From the NCBI RefSeq assembly GCF_003938605.1, contig NZ_RHWX01000005.1:62001-126000 (forward strand): 64,000 nucleotides of DNA. The letters run 5' to 3'. Positions 30,864-39,634 of this stretch are shown in pieces. Under the pieces are notes generated by a model. It did no database searches and had not been told where the DNA came from. It worked only from the letters and a program-made list of their open reading frames with translations. The stretch is from Brevundimonas sp. 357. Lineage in GTDB: Bacteria; Pseudomonadota; Alphaproteobacteria; Caulobacterales; Caulobacteraceae. The stretch's first letter is position 1. The number at the start of each line of letters is the position of its first letter. A program made the position numbers and the translations under genes.

Positions 30864-30988
30864 CCGCTCGTCCCGGCGGACGCCGGGATCCAGTGCTTTG
30901 GCTTTAGATGCAGCGCTCGGCATAGGCGCAAATTCCACGGTGGAGCGCGTGGCTCTTACTGGATCCCGGCGTCCGCCGGGATAAGCGG
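30864..30988. repeat. Palindromic doublet, family C copy 1
   Basis: The 31-nt arms 30864-30894 and 30958-30988 are inverted with a single-base difference (CTCGTCCCGGCGGACGCCGG against its complement). Each arm folds on CCCGGCGGACGCCGGG. The 63-nt spacer opens with GCTTTGGC. A second copy is at 34408-34519. Confidence 0.86.
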
Positions 30989-31057
30989 GAGAGGGATGGA
31001 ACGCCCCTTTTCTCTGCGTGGCTTGCGCCGTTTGACCGGGATGACGGATAGGGGGCC

Positions 31058-31339
31058 ATGACCGCCCGCCTCGCCATCAAGCTGACCCCGCGCGCCGCGG
31101 CCGACCGCATCGACGGCTGGGACGTCGACCCGGACGGCCGCCCGGTGCTGAAGGTCCGCGTCCGCGCCCAGCCGGTGGAGGGCGAGGCCAACGCCGCCCT
31201 GACGGCCTTCCTCGCCAAGGCCCTGGGCGTGCCCAAGCGCGATGTGGCGCTGGCGCGCGGCGGACAGTCGCGGCTGAAGATGATCGAGGTCGACGGCCTG
31301 ACCGACGCGGAGGTCCGCGCCCGCCTGCCTGCGGATTGA
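31058..31339 (+). CDS. DUF167 family protein (YggU-like)
   Basis: The 93-residue product has the family pattern LAIKLTPRAAADRIDGWDVD, VLKVRVRAQPVEGEANAALT, FLAKALGVPKRDVALARGGQ and SRLKMIEVDG. The YggU fold is known from structures, but biochemical role is not established. Length is normal. It stands between a repeat and the amidohydrolase genes. Confidence 0.92.
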   Translation: MTARLAIKLTPRAAADRIDGWDVDPDGRPVLKVRVRAQPVEGEANAALTAFLAKALGVPKRDVALARGGQSRLKMIEVDGLTDAEVRARLPAD

Positions 31340-31455
31340 GCGCGCGCCTGACTTTGCCGAGAGCGGCGGCTTTTAGAGCTTTACCCTGACGGAAACTGGC
31401 GATTGTATACGCGCCATTGTCTGCTCGCAGTTCGCGGGCGCGAGGGGGCTCGCCC

Positions 31456-32952
31456 ATGTTGTTCAGTCGCCTGCGGGGTCCAAGCCTCGCCGTTCTCACC
31501 TGCGCGCTCGGCGCGCTCAGCCTGTCGGCCTGCGCCACGACCGGCGACGCCGCGCCCAAGACCGAGACGGCCTCCGCCGCGTCGTCCTCCAAGGACCGGA
31601 CGATGGCGCCGGGTCTGGACGGCTGGGCCAATACGGACCCCTATCCCTCGACCTATCGCGGTCTGCCGCGCCAGAACATGGCCATCGTCGGCGCCACGGT
31701 GCTGACCGGCGCGGGCCAGAAGATCGAGGGCGGCGTCGTCGTCGTCACGGACGGCCGCATCGCCGCCGTCGGCGGCGCGGACACGCCGGTCCCGGCGGGC
31801 CACCAGGTGGTGGACGCGCGCGGCCGCTTCGTCACGCCGGGCATCATCGACATCCACAGCCACCTGGGCGTCTATCCCTCGCCGGGCGTCATGGGCATGA
31901 GCGACGGCAACGAAGCCACCAACCCCAACACCGCCCAGGTCTGGTCCGAGCACTCGATCTGGCCTCAGGATCCCGGCTTCAACACCGCCCGCGCGGGCGG
32001 GGTGACGACGATGCAGATCCTGCCCGGCTCTGCCAATCTGTTCGGCGGCCGCGGCGTGACCCTGCGCAATGTGCCGTCGGTCACTATGCAGGGAATGAAG
32101 TTCCCCAACGCCCCCTACGGCCTGAAGATGGCCTGCGGCGAGAACCCGTCGCGGGTCTATGGCTCGCGCAACACCTCGCCGGCCACCGGCATGGGCAATG
32201 TCGCGGGCTATCGCGCCGGCTTCATCGCCGCGCGCGACTACAAGGCCAAGTGGGACAAGTGGCGCGAAACGGGCGAGGGGACGCCCCCGACCCGCAACCT
32301 GCAGCTTGAGACCCTGGCCGGCGTTCTGGACGGCTCGATCCTGATCCAGAATCACTGCTATCGCGCCGACGAGATGGCGGTGATGCTCGATGTGGCCAAG
32401 GAGTTCGGCTACAAGATCACCACCTTCCACCACGCGGTCGAGGCCTACAAGATCGCGCCGCTGCTGGCGCGTGAAGGCGTCTGCGCCGCCATGTGGACCG
32501 GCTGGTGGGGCTTCAAGATGGAGGCCCTGGACGGCATCGAGGAGAACGCCGCCCTGACCGACGCGCCCGAGGGCTCGTGCGCCGTCATCCACTCGGACGA
32601 CGCCGAACTGATCCAGCGCCTGAACCAGGAAGCCGCCGCCGCCCTGTCGGCCGGTCGCCGCGCCGGGATGAACATTTCCGAAGAGCACGCCATCAGCTGG
32701 ATCACGCTGAACGCGGCCCGTTCCATCGGCATCGACAAGGAGACCGGCTCGCTGGAGAGCGGCAAGCGCGCCGACGTGGTGATCTGGAGCGCCGATCCCT
32801 TCTCGATCTACGCCCGCGCCGATCAGGTCTTCATCGACGGCGGCCTGGCCTTCGATCGCCAGAACCCCGCCTTCCAGCCCGTGTCCGATTTCGAACTGGG
32901 CCAGCCCGGCTTCGGCCAGGCCGCCGCCGGCGTCGCCCAGGGAGCTCGCTGA
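31456..32952 (+). CDS. Exported amidohydrolase, metal motif intact
   Basis: From the ATG at 31456 the product has 498 residues. A lipoprotein signal (LSLSACAT, Cys near residue 26) suggests periplasmic anchoring. The amidohydrolase core starts NMAIVGATVLTGAGQKIEGG, and the metal-binding motif is intact in GIIDIHSHLGVY. Later ligands are plausible in QNHCYRADEM and TTFHHAVEAYK, and a conserved aspartate in VIHSDDAELI. Members cleave cyclic or peptide-like amides; substrate is unknown. It is 3 nt upstream of a second amidohydrolase gene. Confidence 0.9.
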   Translation: MLFSRLRGPSLAVLTCALGALSLSACATTGDAAPKTETASAASSSKDRTMAPGLDGWANTDPYPSTYRGLPRQNMAIVGATVLTGAGQKIEGGVVVVTDGRIAAVGGADTPVPAGHQVVDARGRFVTPGIIDIHSHLGVYPSPGVMGMSDGNEATNPNTAQVWSEHSIWPQDPGFNTARAGGVTTMQILPGSANLFGGRGVTLRNVPSVTMQGMKFPNAPYGLKMACGENPSRVYGSRNTSPATGMGNVAGYRAGFIAARDYKAKWDKWRETGEGTPPTRNLQLETLAGVLDGSILIQNHCYRADEMAVMLDVAKEFGYKITTFHHAVEAYKIAPLLAREGVCAAMWTGWWGFKMEALDGIEENAALTDAPEGSCAVIHSDDAELIQRLNQEAAAALSAGRRAGMNISEEHAISWITLNAARSIGIDKETGSLESGKRADVVIWSADPFSIYARADQVFIDGGLAFDRQNPAFQPVSDFELGQPGFGQAAAGVAQGAR

Positions 32953-32955
32953 ACC

Positions 32956-34299
32956 ATGCGTATCAAAACTCTCCTCGCGGGCGCTGTCGCGGCGCTCGCC
33001 CTCGCTGGGCCCGCTCTGGCCCAGGACGTCGCCATCACCGGCGGCCGGGTGCTGACCGGAACCTCGGTGATCGAGAACGGCACCGTCGTCATCCGCAACG
33101 GCAAGGTCGTCTCGGTCGGAACCGGCGCGGCCCCGGCCGGTCTGCGGGTCATCGACGCGCGCGGCAAGATCGTCACCCCCGGCTTCGTCGCGGTCGATTC
33201 AGGCCTCGGCGGTTCGGAGGTCGGCTCGGTACGCGGCTCCAACGACCTGTCGAACAACGCCAACACCCTGACGGCGGCCTTCGACCTGTCGTACGGCCTG
33301 GACCCCTGGTCCTTCACCCTGCCGACGGCCCGTCTGGGCGGCGTCACCCGCGCGGTGGTCACGCCCCAGCACGCGGGCTCGGGCGGCGGTCACAGCCATG
33401 ACGACAGCGATTTCGCCGGGGCCGGTCACGGCGGCTATCAGTCGCCGGGCCTGTTCGCGGGCCAGGCGGCGGTCATCAAGCTGGGCGGCGCCGACATCCT
33501 GGTGAAGCCGCGCGTGGCCATGGTCGCCCCGTTCGGCGAGGCCGGGAAGGGCGTGGCGGGCGGCGCGCGCGGCGCCGAGTTCGTCCTGTTCAAGGAGACC
33601 ATGGCCGAGACGCGCCTCTATGCGCGCAACAAGGCGGCCTATGATCGGGCGGCGCTGCGCGACCTGTCCCTGTCGCGCGCCGACCTGGAGGCCTTGATCC
33701 CGGTGGCCAATGGTTCGATGCCGCTGATCGTCACCGTCAATCGCGCCTCGGATATCCAGCAGGTGCTGCGGCTGGCGCGCGAGGAGGGGATCAAGATCAT
33801 CCTCGACGGCGCCGCCGAAGGCTGGCTGGTGGCCGATGAGATCGCGGCAGCCAATGTGCCGGTCCTGCTGCACCCTCTGACCAACCTGCCGGGTAATTTC
33901 GAAAGCCGGGCGGCGCGGATGCAGAACGCGGCGGCGCTGAACGCAGCCGGCGTGGTCATCGCCATCAAGGGCAATGAGGGCTCGACCCATCGTGCTCGCG
34001 ACATCCGCTACAATGCCGGCAACGCCGTGGCGCACGGTCTGCCGTTCGCGGCGGCCATCCAGGCGATCACCGTCAACCCGGCGCGCATCTTCGGCTTCGA
34101 CGGCCAGTTCGGCGAACTGAAGGCCGGGGCGGCGGGCGACGTCGTGGTCTGGTCGGGCGATCCGCTGGAGCCGCTGAGCCAGCCCTCGGCCGTGCTGATC
34201 GACGGGGTGGATCAGCCGCTGCAGGCGCGCAACCTGCTGCTGCGCGACCGCTACCGCACCGGCGGCGAAGGGGCCATGCCGCCCGCCTACGGCGACTGA
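32956..34299 (+). CDS. Exported amidohydrolase-like protein lacking the HxH motif
   Basis: The 447-residue product has a signal peptide (ALALAGPALAQDV) and the amidohydrolase scaffold (VAITGGRVLTGTSVIENGTV, then VIDARGKIVTPGFVAVDSGL). At the place of the D-x-H-x-H metal motif it reads VDSGLGGSE with no histidine. A His-rich GGGHSHDDSDFAGAGHGG insert lies near residue 145-160. The C-terminal composite domain (AVNPARIFGFDGQFGELKAG-like) is retained. It probably pairs with the intact neighbour as a non-catalytic or differently metallated subunit. That is inference. Confidence 0.88.
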   Translation: MRIKTLLAGAVAALALAGPALAQDVAITGGRVLTGTSVIENGTVVIRNGKVVSVGTGAAPAGLRVIDARGKIVTPGFVAVDSGLGGSEVGSVRGSNDLSNNANTLTAAFDLSYGLDPWSFTLPTARLGGVTRAVVTPQHAGSGGGHSHDDSDFAGAGHGGYQSPGLFAGQAAVIKLGGADILVKPRVAMVAPFGEAGKGVAGGARGAEFVLFKETMAETRLYARNKAAYDRAALRDLSLSRADLEALIPVANGSMPLIVTVNRASDIQQVLRLAREEGIKIILDGAAEGWLVADEIAAANVPVLLHPLTNLPGNFESRAARMQNAAALNAAGVVIAIKGNEGSTHRARDIRYNAGNAVAHGLPFAAAIQAITVNPARIFGFDGQFGELKAGAAGDVVVWSGDPLEPLSQPSAVLIDGVDQPLQARNLLLRDRYRTGGEGAMPPAYGD

Positions 34300-34320
34300 G
34301 GCTTCACGGCCTGAAGACGG

Positions 34321-34353
34321 AAGGGCGCTGCGGGAGACCGCGGCGCCCTTTTT
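34321..34353 (+). terminator. Terminator of the amidohydrolase pair
   Basis: GGGCGCTGCGG-GAGA-CCGCGGCGCCC forms a stem with one bulge and a GAGA loop, followed by TTTTT. Confidence 0.88.
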
Positions 34354-34407
34354 CGTATTCCGGATGTCCGCCAGCTAATCGGTGCTAACTGGCTTCGACA
34401 GCTGATT

Positions 34408-34519
34408 CCCGCTCATCCCGGCGGACGCCGGGACCCAGTTCTTTGGCCTCGGGCTGGACATTGGAGACCGCTGTGCGCGGAGTTCTCACTGGGTCCCGGC
34501 GTCCGCCGGGATGAGCGGG
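34408..34519. repeat. Palindromic doublet, family C copy 2
   Basis: The 32-nt arms 34408-34439 and 34488-34519 are inverted repeats, with GCTCATCCCGGCGGACGCCG as core. The spacer is 48 nt and opens TCTTTGGC, close to the start of the spacer of copy 1 at 30.9 kb. Confidence 0.86.
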
Positions 34520-34538
34520 GTATATAAGCTCGCGCGCC

Positions 34539-35324
34539 CTACTGCGCCGTCAGCCCGCCGTCGATCTTGAACTCGGCGCCGGTCACGAACTTGGACTCGT
34601 CCGAGGCCAGGTAAAGCACGCAATAGGCCACGTCGTCCGGCTCGCCGATGCGCTTCAACGGAATGCCCCGCGCCAGCTTTTCGTGCGCGCTGACCTCGTC
34701 CCCGCCCGCCATGGCGACGAAGGGATCGAGGATCGGCGTCTTGATGAAGACCGGGTGCACCGAGTTGGCGCGCATGTTCCAGCCCGCCTTGGCCGCCTCC
34801 AGCGCCACCGTCTTGGTGTAGAGCCAGACCGCCGCCTTGGTGGCGTTGTAGGCGCCCATGCCCGGCGCGGCCGCCAGTCCCGCGATCGAGGAGATGTTGA
34901 CGATCGACCCCGCGCCCGAGGCCCGCAGCGGCGCCATGGCGTGCTTGCAGCCCAGCATGACGGATTCCAGGTTGATCGCCTGGACCTTGCGCCAGTTTTC
35001 CAGCGTGTCCTGCTCGGCCCATAAAAGCTGGCCGCCGATTCCGGCGTTGTTCACCAGGATGTTGAGCCCGCCCATGTCCTCGACCGCCGCGCCGACGACG
35101 CGGACCCAGTCGTCCTCGCGCGTGACGTCGTGCTCATAGGCGAAGGCCATGCCGGGGTGGTCGGCGTTGATCGCCTCGGCCAGGGCGCGGACGCCGTTCA
35201 GGTCCAGATCGCTGAGCGCCACCCTGGCCCCTTCGCGGACCAGCATTCGGGCCATGGCCTGGCCCAGCCCCCCTGCGGCGCCGGTGATCAGCGCCGTCTT
35301 GCCCGCGACGCGCCCGCCCGTCAC
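34539..35324 (-). CDS. Short-chain dehydrogenase/reductase
   Basis: This NAD(P)-dependent oxidoreductase has 261 residues. It shows the Rossmann motif TGAAGGLG at about 14-21, the NNAG motif in [12 protein letters not shown], and the catalytic Ser-Tyr-Lys as ISSIAG and YNATK. DLDLN after the second strand suggests NAD rather than NADP. The sequence resembles 3-beta/17-beta hydroxysteroid dehydrogenase-like and cyclopentanol-type SDRs, but the substrate is unknown. It starts at a GTG coupled to the preceding phhB stop by a 4-nt overlap. Confidence 0.92.
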   Translation of the reverse strand: MTGGRVAGKTALITGAAGGLGQAMARMLVREGARVALSDLDLNGVRALAEAINADHPGMAFAYEHDVTREDDWVRVVGAAVEDMGGLNILVNNAGIGGQLLWAEQDTLENWRKVQAINLESVMLGCKHAMAPLRASGAGSIVNISSIAGLAAAPGMGAYNATKAAVWLYTKTVALEAAKAGWNMRANSVHPVFIKTPILDPFVAMAGGDEVSAHEKLARGIPLKRIGEPDDVAYCVLYLASDESKFVTGAEFKIDGGLTAQ

Positions 35325-35617
35325 TCGACCAGACCCTTGACCGCCGCGTCGATGAAGCGGGCCATCGCCACGTCGCGCTCGGTCACGCCATCGGCGTCAT
35401 GAGTGGTCAGAAGCACCTCGACCCGGTTGTAGACGTTCGACCACTCGGGATGATGGTCGACCTTGTCGGCCAGCAGGGCGACGCGGGTCATGAAGCCGAA
35501 GGCGGCGTTGAAATCGGCGAAGCGCAGGGTGCGCGCGATGGCCGGGCGCGGATCGTCGGCGCGGCGCCAGTCGGGCAGGCCCGCCAGAACTTCGGTCACG
35601 TCGAGGGCGGCGGTCAT
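35321..35617 (-). CDS. phhB: 4a-hydroxytetrahydrobiopterin dehydratase
   Basis: This enzyme recycles the pterin cofactor used by phenylalanine hydroxylase. The 98-residue product has the family signature [20 protein letters not shown], with the catalytic His pair, and [20 protein letters not shown]. Length is normal. No phenylalanine hydroxylase gene is in the window. It is upstream of, and overlaps, the SDR gene on the minus strand, and is divergent from ubiE. Confidence 0.95.
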   Translation of the reverse strand: MTAALDVTEVLAGLPDWRRADDPRPAIARTLRFADFNAAFGFMTRVALLADKVDHHPEWSNVYNRVEVLLTTHDADGVTERDVAMARFIDAAVKGLVE

Positions 35618-35741
35618 GGGCGTCTCCTTATGCTTTCGTCAGGCGTATCGCGGCCCCCGAGGCGCGACAAGCCGCCAGCCTGCGTCAGATGCGACGCTTC
35701 CCCGGATGACGGCGGCGACGGGAGGCGTTACACCCCCATCC

Positions 35742-36527
35742 ATGACCCAGGCCGATCCCTCCTCCGACGCTTCCGGCAAGACCTCCTCCTTCGGCTTCCG
35801 CGACGTGGACGCCAAGGAAAAGGTGCAGATGGTGCGCGGCGTGTTCAACTCCGTCGCCTCCAACTACGACCTGATGAACGACCTGATGAGCGCGGGCGTC
35901 CACCGCATCTGGAAGGACGCCACGGCGGCCAAGCTGAACGTCCGGCCGGGCGAGGTGGTGCTGGACATGGCCGGGGGCACCGGCGACATGGCGCGCCGCT
36001 ATTCCAGGATGGCCCGCGCGGCCCAGGAACGGCGCGGCGGCGAGGACGCCACGGTCATCGTCATGGACTACAACGCCGAGATGATCCTGAACGGCGTGGC
36101 CAAGGGCGGCGAGCCCGAGATGGCCTGGGGCGTCGGCGACGCCATGCACCTGCCGCTGCCGGACGCCTGCCTGGACGCCTATTCGATCAGCTTCGGCATC
36201 CGCAATGTGGCCGATATTCCGCAGGCCCTGCGCGAGGCGCGCCGCGCGCTGAAGCCGGGCGGCCGCTTCATCTGCCTGGAATTCTCGCGGCCGACGACCG
36301 GCGCGCTGAGGAAGGCCTATGACGCCTGGTCCTTCCACGCCATTCCGCGCATCGGCCAACTGGTCGCCAAGGACCGCGATTCCTACCAGTATCTGGTCGA
36401 GAGCATCCGTCGCTTCCCCGATCAGCAGACCTTCAAGCGGATGATCGAGGAGGCGGGCTTCAGCCGCGTCAGCGTCACCAATCTGTCGGGCGGGATCGCC
36501 GCCATCCACCACGGGTGGGCGATCTGA
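35742..36527 (+). CDS. ubiE: Ubiquinone/menaquinone biosynthesis C-methyltransferase
   Basis: This enzyme methylates the benzoquinol ring in ubiquinone synthesis. From the ATG at 35742 the product has 261 residues. It shows [20 protein letters not shown] then [20 protein letters not shown], the SAM motif [15 protein letters not shown], and the UbiE signatures [20 protein letters not shown] then [16 protein letters not shown]. The tail [15 protein letters not shown] is typical. The open frame further upstream is not similar. It overlaps ubiB by 13 nt. Confidence 0.97.
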   Translation: MTQADPSSDASGKTSSFGFRDVDAKEKVQMVRGVFNSVASNYDLMNDLMSAGVHRIWKDATAAKLNVRPGEVVLDMAGGTGDMARRYSRMARAAQERRGGEDATVIVMDYNAEMILNGVAKGGEPEMAWGVGDAMHLPLPDACLDAYSISFGIRNVADIPQALREARRALKPGGRFICLEFSRPTTGALRKAYDAWSFHAIPRIGQLVAKDRDSYQYLVESIRRFPDQQTFKRMIEEAGFSRVSVTNLSGGIAAIHHGWAI

Positions 36528-38098
36528 GCCGGCTGACCTTCAACGCCCCGCCGCCGACGCCCAAGGCCCAGCCGGTGCGCCATCCGGTGGGCGCGGCCCT
36601 GCGCATGGTCCGCTGGGGCTGGGTTCTGGCGCGCCACGACGCCCTGATCCCGCGCGAGGCCAACCCCCTGCTGCCCGCCTGGGGCCGCCCGTTCGCCCGC
36701 CTGATCCAGCTGTTCGCCAGCCGCAGGCACCGCGCCGGACGACCGGGGCAGCGCGTCGGCCAGGCGTTCGAGCATCTGGGGCCGGTCGCCATCAAGCTGG
36801 GTCAGGTTCTGGCCACGCGCGCCGACATCTTCGGTCTGCAGTTCGCCCAGGATCTGGGGCGTCTGAAGGACAAGCTGCCCCCCTTCCCGCTGGAAGAGGC
36901 CAAGCGCGAGATCGAACGCTCGCTGGGCCGTCCGGTAGAAAGCCTGTTCATCGATCTGACCGAACCGATGGGCGCGGCGTCTCTGGCGCAGGCGCACCCG
37001 GCCCGGCTGGCCGACGGGCGCAAGGTGGCGGTCAAGGTGCTGCGTCCCGGCGTCGAACGCCGCGTGGCCCAGGGGCTGGACGCCATGCGCCTGGGGGCCA
37101 AGCTGGTGGACCGCTTCGTCGAGCCCGCCCGTCGGCTGGAGCCGCGCGCTTTCGTCGAGATCATCGCCCAGTCCTTGCAGTTGGAACTGGACATGCGGCT
37201 GGAGGCGGCCGCCGCCTCCGAACTGGCCGAGGTCATGGCCAAGGACGGCTATATGTCCGCGCCCGCCGTCGTCTGGGACGGGGTGGGCAAGCGGGTGCTG
37301 ACGCTGGAATGGGCGCCGGGCCTGCCGATGACGGACCCGGCCCTGGTCGAGCTGCCGGGCCTCGACAAGGACGCCCTGGCCGACAAGGTGGTGCGCGCCT
37401 TCCTGGTCCAGGCGCTGGATCACGGCGTCTTCCACGCCGATCTGCACGAGGGCAATCTGTTCGCCGACGCGCCCGCGCAGCTGACGGCCATCGACTTCGG
37501 CATCGTCGGGCGACTGGGCCCGGCCGAGCGGCGCTATCTGGCCGAGATCCTGTGGGGCTTCATCAGCCGCGACTACGACCGCATCAGCCGCGTCCATTTC
37601 GAGGCCGGATACGTGCCGCCGCACCATTCGGTCGACACCTTCGCCCAGGCCCTGCGCGCGGTCGGCGAGCCGGTGATCGGCCGCCAGGCCAGCCAGGTGT
37701 CGATGGGCCGCCTGCTGGGCCAGCTGTTCGAGATCACCGCCCTGTTCGACATGCATATGCGTCCCGAACTGGTGCTGCTGCAGAAGACCATGGTCTCGGT
37801 CGAGGGGGTGGCGCGCCGCCTGAACCCCGATCACGACCTGTGGGAGGCCGCCAAGCCGGTGGTCGAGCGCTGGATCAAGCGCGAACTGGGACCGCAGGCT
37901 CAGATCAAGGAAACGGTCGAGGAGGCGATGGCCGCCCTCAAGGCCCTGTCGCGTCTGGTGCAGAACCCGCCGCCGTCTCAGACGTTGGTGATCGAGAAGG
38001 CCGGAACGCGGCCCTGGGTGGTCGCCGCCGTCACCGTCGCCGTCTGCGCGTCGGCGGCCGCCTTGGTGCTGACGCTTTGGCCGATGATCGTCGCCTGA
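36515..38098 (+). CDS. ubiB: 2-polyprenylphenol 6-hydroxylase accessory kinase-like protein
   Basis: This atypical ABC1/ADCK-family kinase is required for ubiquinone synthesis. The 527-residue product starts at a GTG. Signatures are the KxGQ motif in [15 protein letters not shown], the Ala-rich loop [12 protein letters not shown], the catalytic [12 protein letters not shown] and the metal site [11 protein letters not shown]. Two hydrophobic helices at the C-terminus ([20 protein letters not shown]) anchor it to the membrane, as in E. coli UbiB. The gene order ubiE-ubiB is widely conserved. Confidence 0.97.
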   Translation: MGDLSRLTFNAPPPTPKAQPVRHPVGAALRMVRWGWVLARHDALIPREANPLLPAWGRPFARLIQLFASRRHRAGRPGQRVGQAFEHLGPVAIKLGQVLATRADIFGLQFAQDLGRLKDKLPPFPLEEAKREIERSLGRPVESLFIDLTEPMGAASLAQAHPARLADGRKVAVKVLRPGVERRVAQGLDAMRLGAKLVDRFVEPARRLEPRAFVEIIAQSLQLELDMRLEAAAASELAEVMAKDGYMSAPAVVWDGVGKRVLTLEWAPGLPMTDPALVELPGLDKDALADKVVRAFLVQALDHGVFHADLHEGNLFADAPAQLTAIDFGIVGRLGPAERRYLAEILWGFISRDYDRISRVHFEAGYVPPHHSVDTFAQALRAVGEPVIGRQASQVSMGRLLGQLFEITALFDMHMRPELVLLQKTMVSVEGVARRLNPDHDLWEAAKPVVERWIKRELGPQAQIKETVEEAMAALKALSRLVQNPPPSQTLVIEKAGTRPWVVAAVTVAVCASAAALVLTLWPMIVA

Positions 38099-38118
38099 CG
38101 TTTCTTCGGAGTTTGCGC

Positions 38119-38622
38119 ATGAAGACCCTTTCGCTGACCGCCGCCCTGATGGGGGCAAGTCTGCTGGCCGTTCCGGCCCTGGCACAGGCTCAACAGGCGC
38201 CCGCCCGTCCGGCGACCGGATCGGGCGCGGCTGCGGCCACCCTGCCGGGCGCTTTCGAGGGCGACGCCGCCCCGGCTCGTCCGCAGACCGCGCCCGCCGC
38301 GCCTGCAGCCACGACTGCGACCGCTCCGGACATCGCTCGTTCGGAAGAGGCCCTGCGCGCCGTCATCGCCGCCATGCAGTCCGGTCAGATCGACTACGCG
38401 GTCTTCACGCCCGACCTGGCCCAGCAAATCCGCGCCCAGTCCGGCCAGGTGGCTCCGTTGATCCAGCAGTTCGGCCCGTTGAAGTCGATCTCGCACCTGG
38501 ACCAGCAGAACGGCGCCGACGTCTTCCGCGTCGTGTTCGACAAGCAGGCCACGGACTGGATCATTGGCTTCAATGACGAAGACCTCATCGCCGCCCTGCT
38601 GTTCCGCCCCGCCGAGGACTGA
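38119..38622 (+). CDS. Secreted protein of unknown function
   Basis: The 167-residue product starts at the ATG at 38119 and has a signal peptide ending ALAQAQ. A Pro/Ala/Thr-rich linker occupies residues 26-70. The C-terminal 95 residues, from SEEALRAVIAAMQSGQIDYA to FRVVFDKQATDWIIGFNDED, form a compact alpha/beta domain with an NTF2-like look (short helices, then strands around VFRVVFD). It is probably read from the ubiEB transcript. Function is unknown. Confidence 0.78.
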   Translation: MKTLSLTAALMGASLLAVPALAQAQQAPARPATGSGAAAATLPGAFEGDAAPARPQTAPAAPAATTATAPDIARSEEALRAVIAAMQSGQIDYAVFTPDLAQQIRAQSGQVAPLIQQFGPLKSISHLDQQNGADVFRVVFDKQATDWIIGFNDEDLIAALLFRPAED

Positions 38623-39024
38623 TCAGTCCAGCGACGGCTTGCCGCGTCCGCTCTTGATCGAGGATCGGCTGGACTTGGCCTGCAGCCGACGCTCCTTCGA
38701 CGCCCGCGTCGGGCGGGTCGGCACGCGATAGACCGGCTTGATCGAGGCCTCGGCGACCATGGCCTCCAGCCGTTCGATGGCGTCCGCCTTGTTGCGCTCC
38801 TGGGTGCGGAAGCGCACGGCGCTGATGACGATCACCCCGTCTAGCGTCAGGCGGCTGCCCGCCAGCTTCATCAGCCGCGCCTTCACCGGCTCGGTCAGGC
38901 TGGGCGAGTTCTTGACGTCGAACCGCATCTGCACGGCGGTCGAGACCTTGTTGACGTTCTGCCCGCCCGGTCCGCCGGCGCGGAAGAAGCGGAACTCCAG
39001 CTCGTCCTCGGGGATGCGGCTCAT
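38623..39024 (-). CDS. arfB: Alternative ribosome-rescue factor (peptidyl-tRNA hydrolase)
   Basis: This GGQ-domain protein releases peptides from ribosomes stalled without a stop codon. The 133-residue product carries FRAGGPGGQNVNKVSTAVQM with the catalytic GGQ, and a basic C-terminal tail (ASKERRLQAKSSRSSIKSGR) that occupies the mRNA channel. Length is normal. It is directly convergent with the secreted protein gene, with adjacent stops and no gap. Its ATG overlaps the stop of the DUF188 gene upstream by 4 nt. Confidence 0.94.
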   Translation of the reverse strand: MSRIPEDELEFRFFRAGGPGGQNVNKVSTAVQMRFDVKNSPSLTEPVKARLMKLAGSRLTLDGVIVISAVRFRTQERNKADAIERLEAMVAEASIKPVYRVPTRPTRASKERRLQAKSSRSSIKSGRGKPSLD

Positions 39025-39479
39025 GACGCCTCTCTGCGCGCCCGCACCACGGCCGCGTCCAACGCCTGCAGGAAGCGCGAGCGGTCGGCGGCCGAGAAGG
39101 GCGGCGGCCCGCTGGTCGGCACGCCCATGGAGCGCAGGTGTTCGCCGATCATCCGCCCGGCCAGGGCCGAGCCGATGGAGTCGGCCGTGAACGGCTGGCC
39201 GTTCGACTTCAGCGCCTGGGCGCCCGATTTCAGCACCCGGTCGGCCAGCGGGATGTCGGCGGTGATGACGATGTCGCCGCGCTGGGCGCGCTCGGCGATC
39301 CAGTCGTCGGCTGCGTCCGGCCCGGCGTCGACGACCACCTGTTCGATCAGCGGTTCGCGCGGGGTGTTGATCCAGGTGTTGGACACCACGAAGACTTTCA
39401 GCCCGCAGCGGCGCGCCACGCGATACACCTCCTCCTTCACGGGGCAGGCGTCGGCGTCGATGTAGAGGGTGGTGGCCAT
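39021..39479 (-). CDS. YaiI/YqxD family DUF188 protein
   Basis: The 152-residue product from the ATG at 39479 begins MATTLYIDADACPVKEEVYR. The family signatures ADACPV, SNTW, VDAGPDAADDWIAERAQRGD, IVITADIPLADRVL and NGQPFTADSIGSALAGR are intact. The fold is PIN-like with acidic residues (IDAD, DAADDW, ITADIPLAD), suggesting a nuclease, but activity is not established. It is coupled to arfB downstream. Confidence 0.93.
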   Translation of the reverse strand: MATTLYIDADACPVKEEVYRVARRCGLKVFVVSNTWINTPREPLIEQVVVDAGPDAADDWIAERAQRGDIVITADIPLADRVLKSGAQALKSNGQPFTADSIGSALAGRMIGEHLRSMGVPTSGPPPFSAADRSRFLQALDAAVVRARREAS

Positions 39480-39496
39480 GACAGGCTTATGGCGCC

Positions 39497-39622
39497 TTTT
39501 CCTCCCCATTTCATGGGGAGGGGGACCACGAAGTGGTGGTGGAGGGGCCAGCACGACCGGCAGCCCCTCCGTCACGTCGCCTTGCGGCGCCGCGCCACCT
39601 CCCCACAAACTGGAGAGGAGAA
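39497..39622. repeat. Multi-hairpin intergenic mosaic repeat
   Basis: Successive hairpins are packed into this gap: CCTCCCCAT-TTC-ATGGGGAGG (9-bp stem), ACCAC-GAA-GTGGT, and GGAGGGG paired with CCCCTCC across the centre. A second CCTCCCC/GAGAGGAG half follows. Shorter related hairpins occur at 47364 and 51162. There is no T tract. Confidence 0.7.
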
Positions 39623-39634
39623 GCGCGTTCAGTC

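Noticed and set aside
39480-39608. N-terminal extension of the DUF188 protein up to 39608
   Set aside because: The extension would be translated from the multi-hairpin repeat and has no family resemblance; the ATG at 39479 matches the family start.
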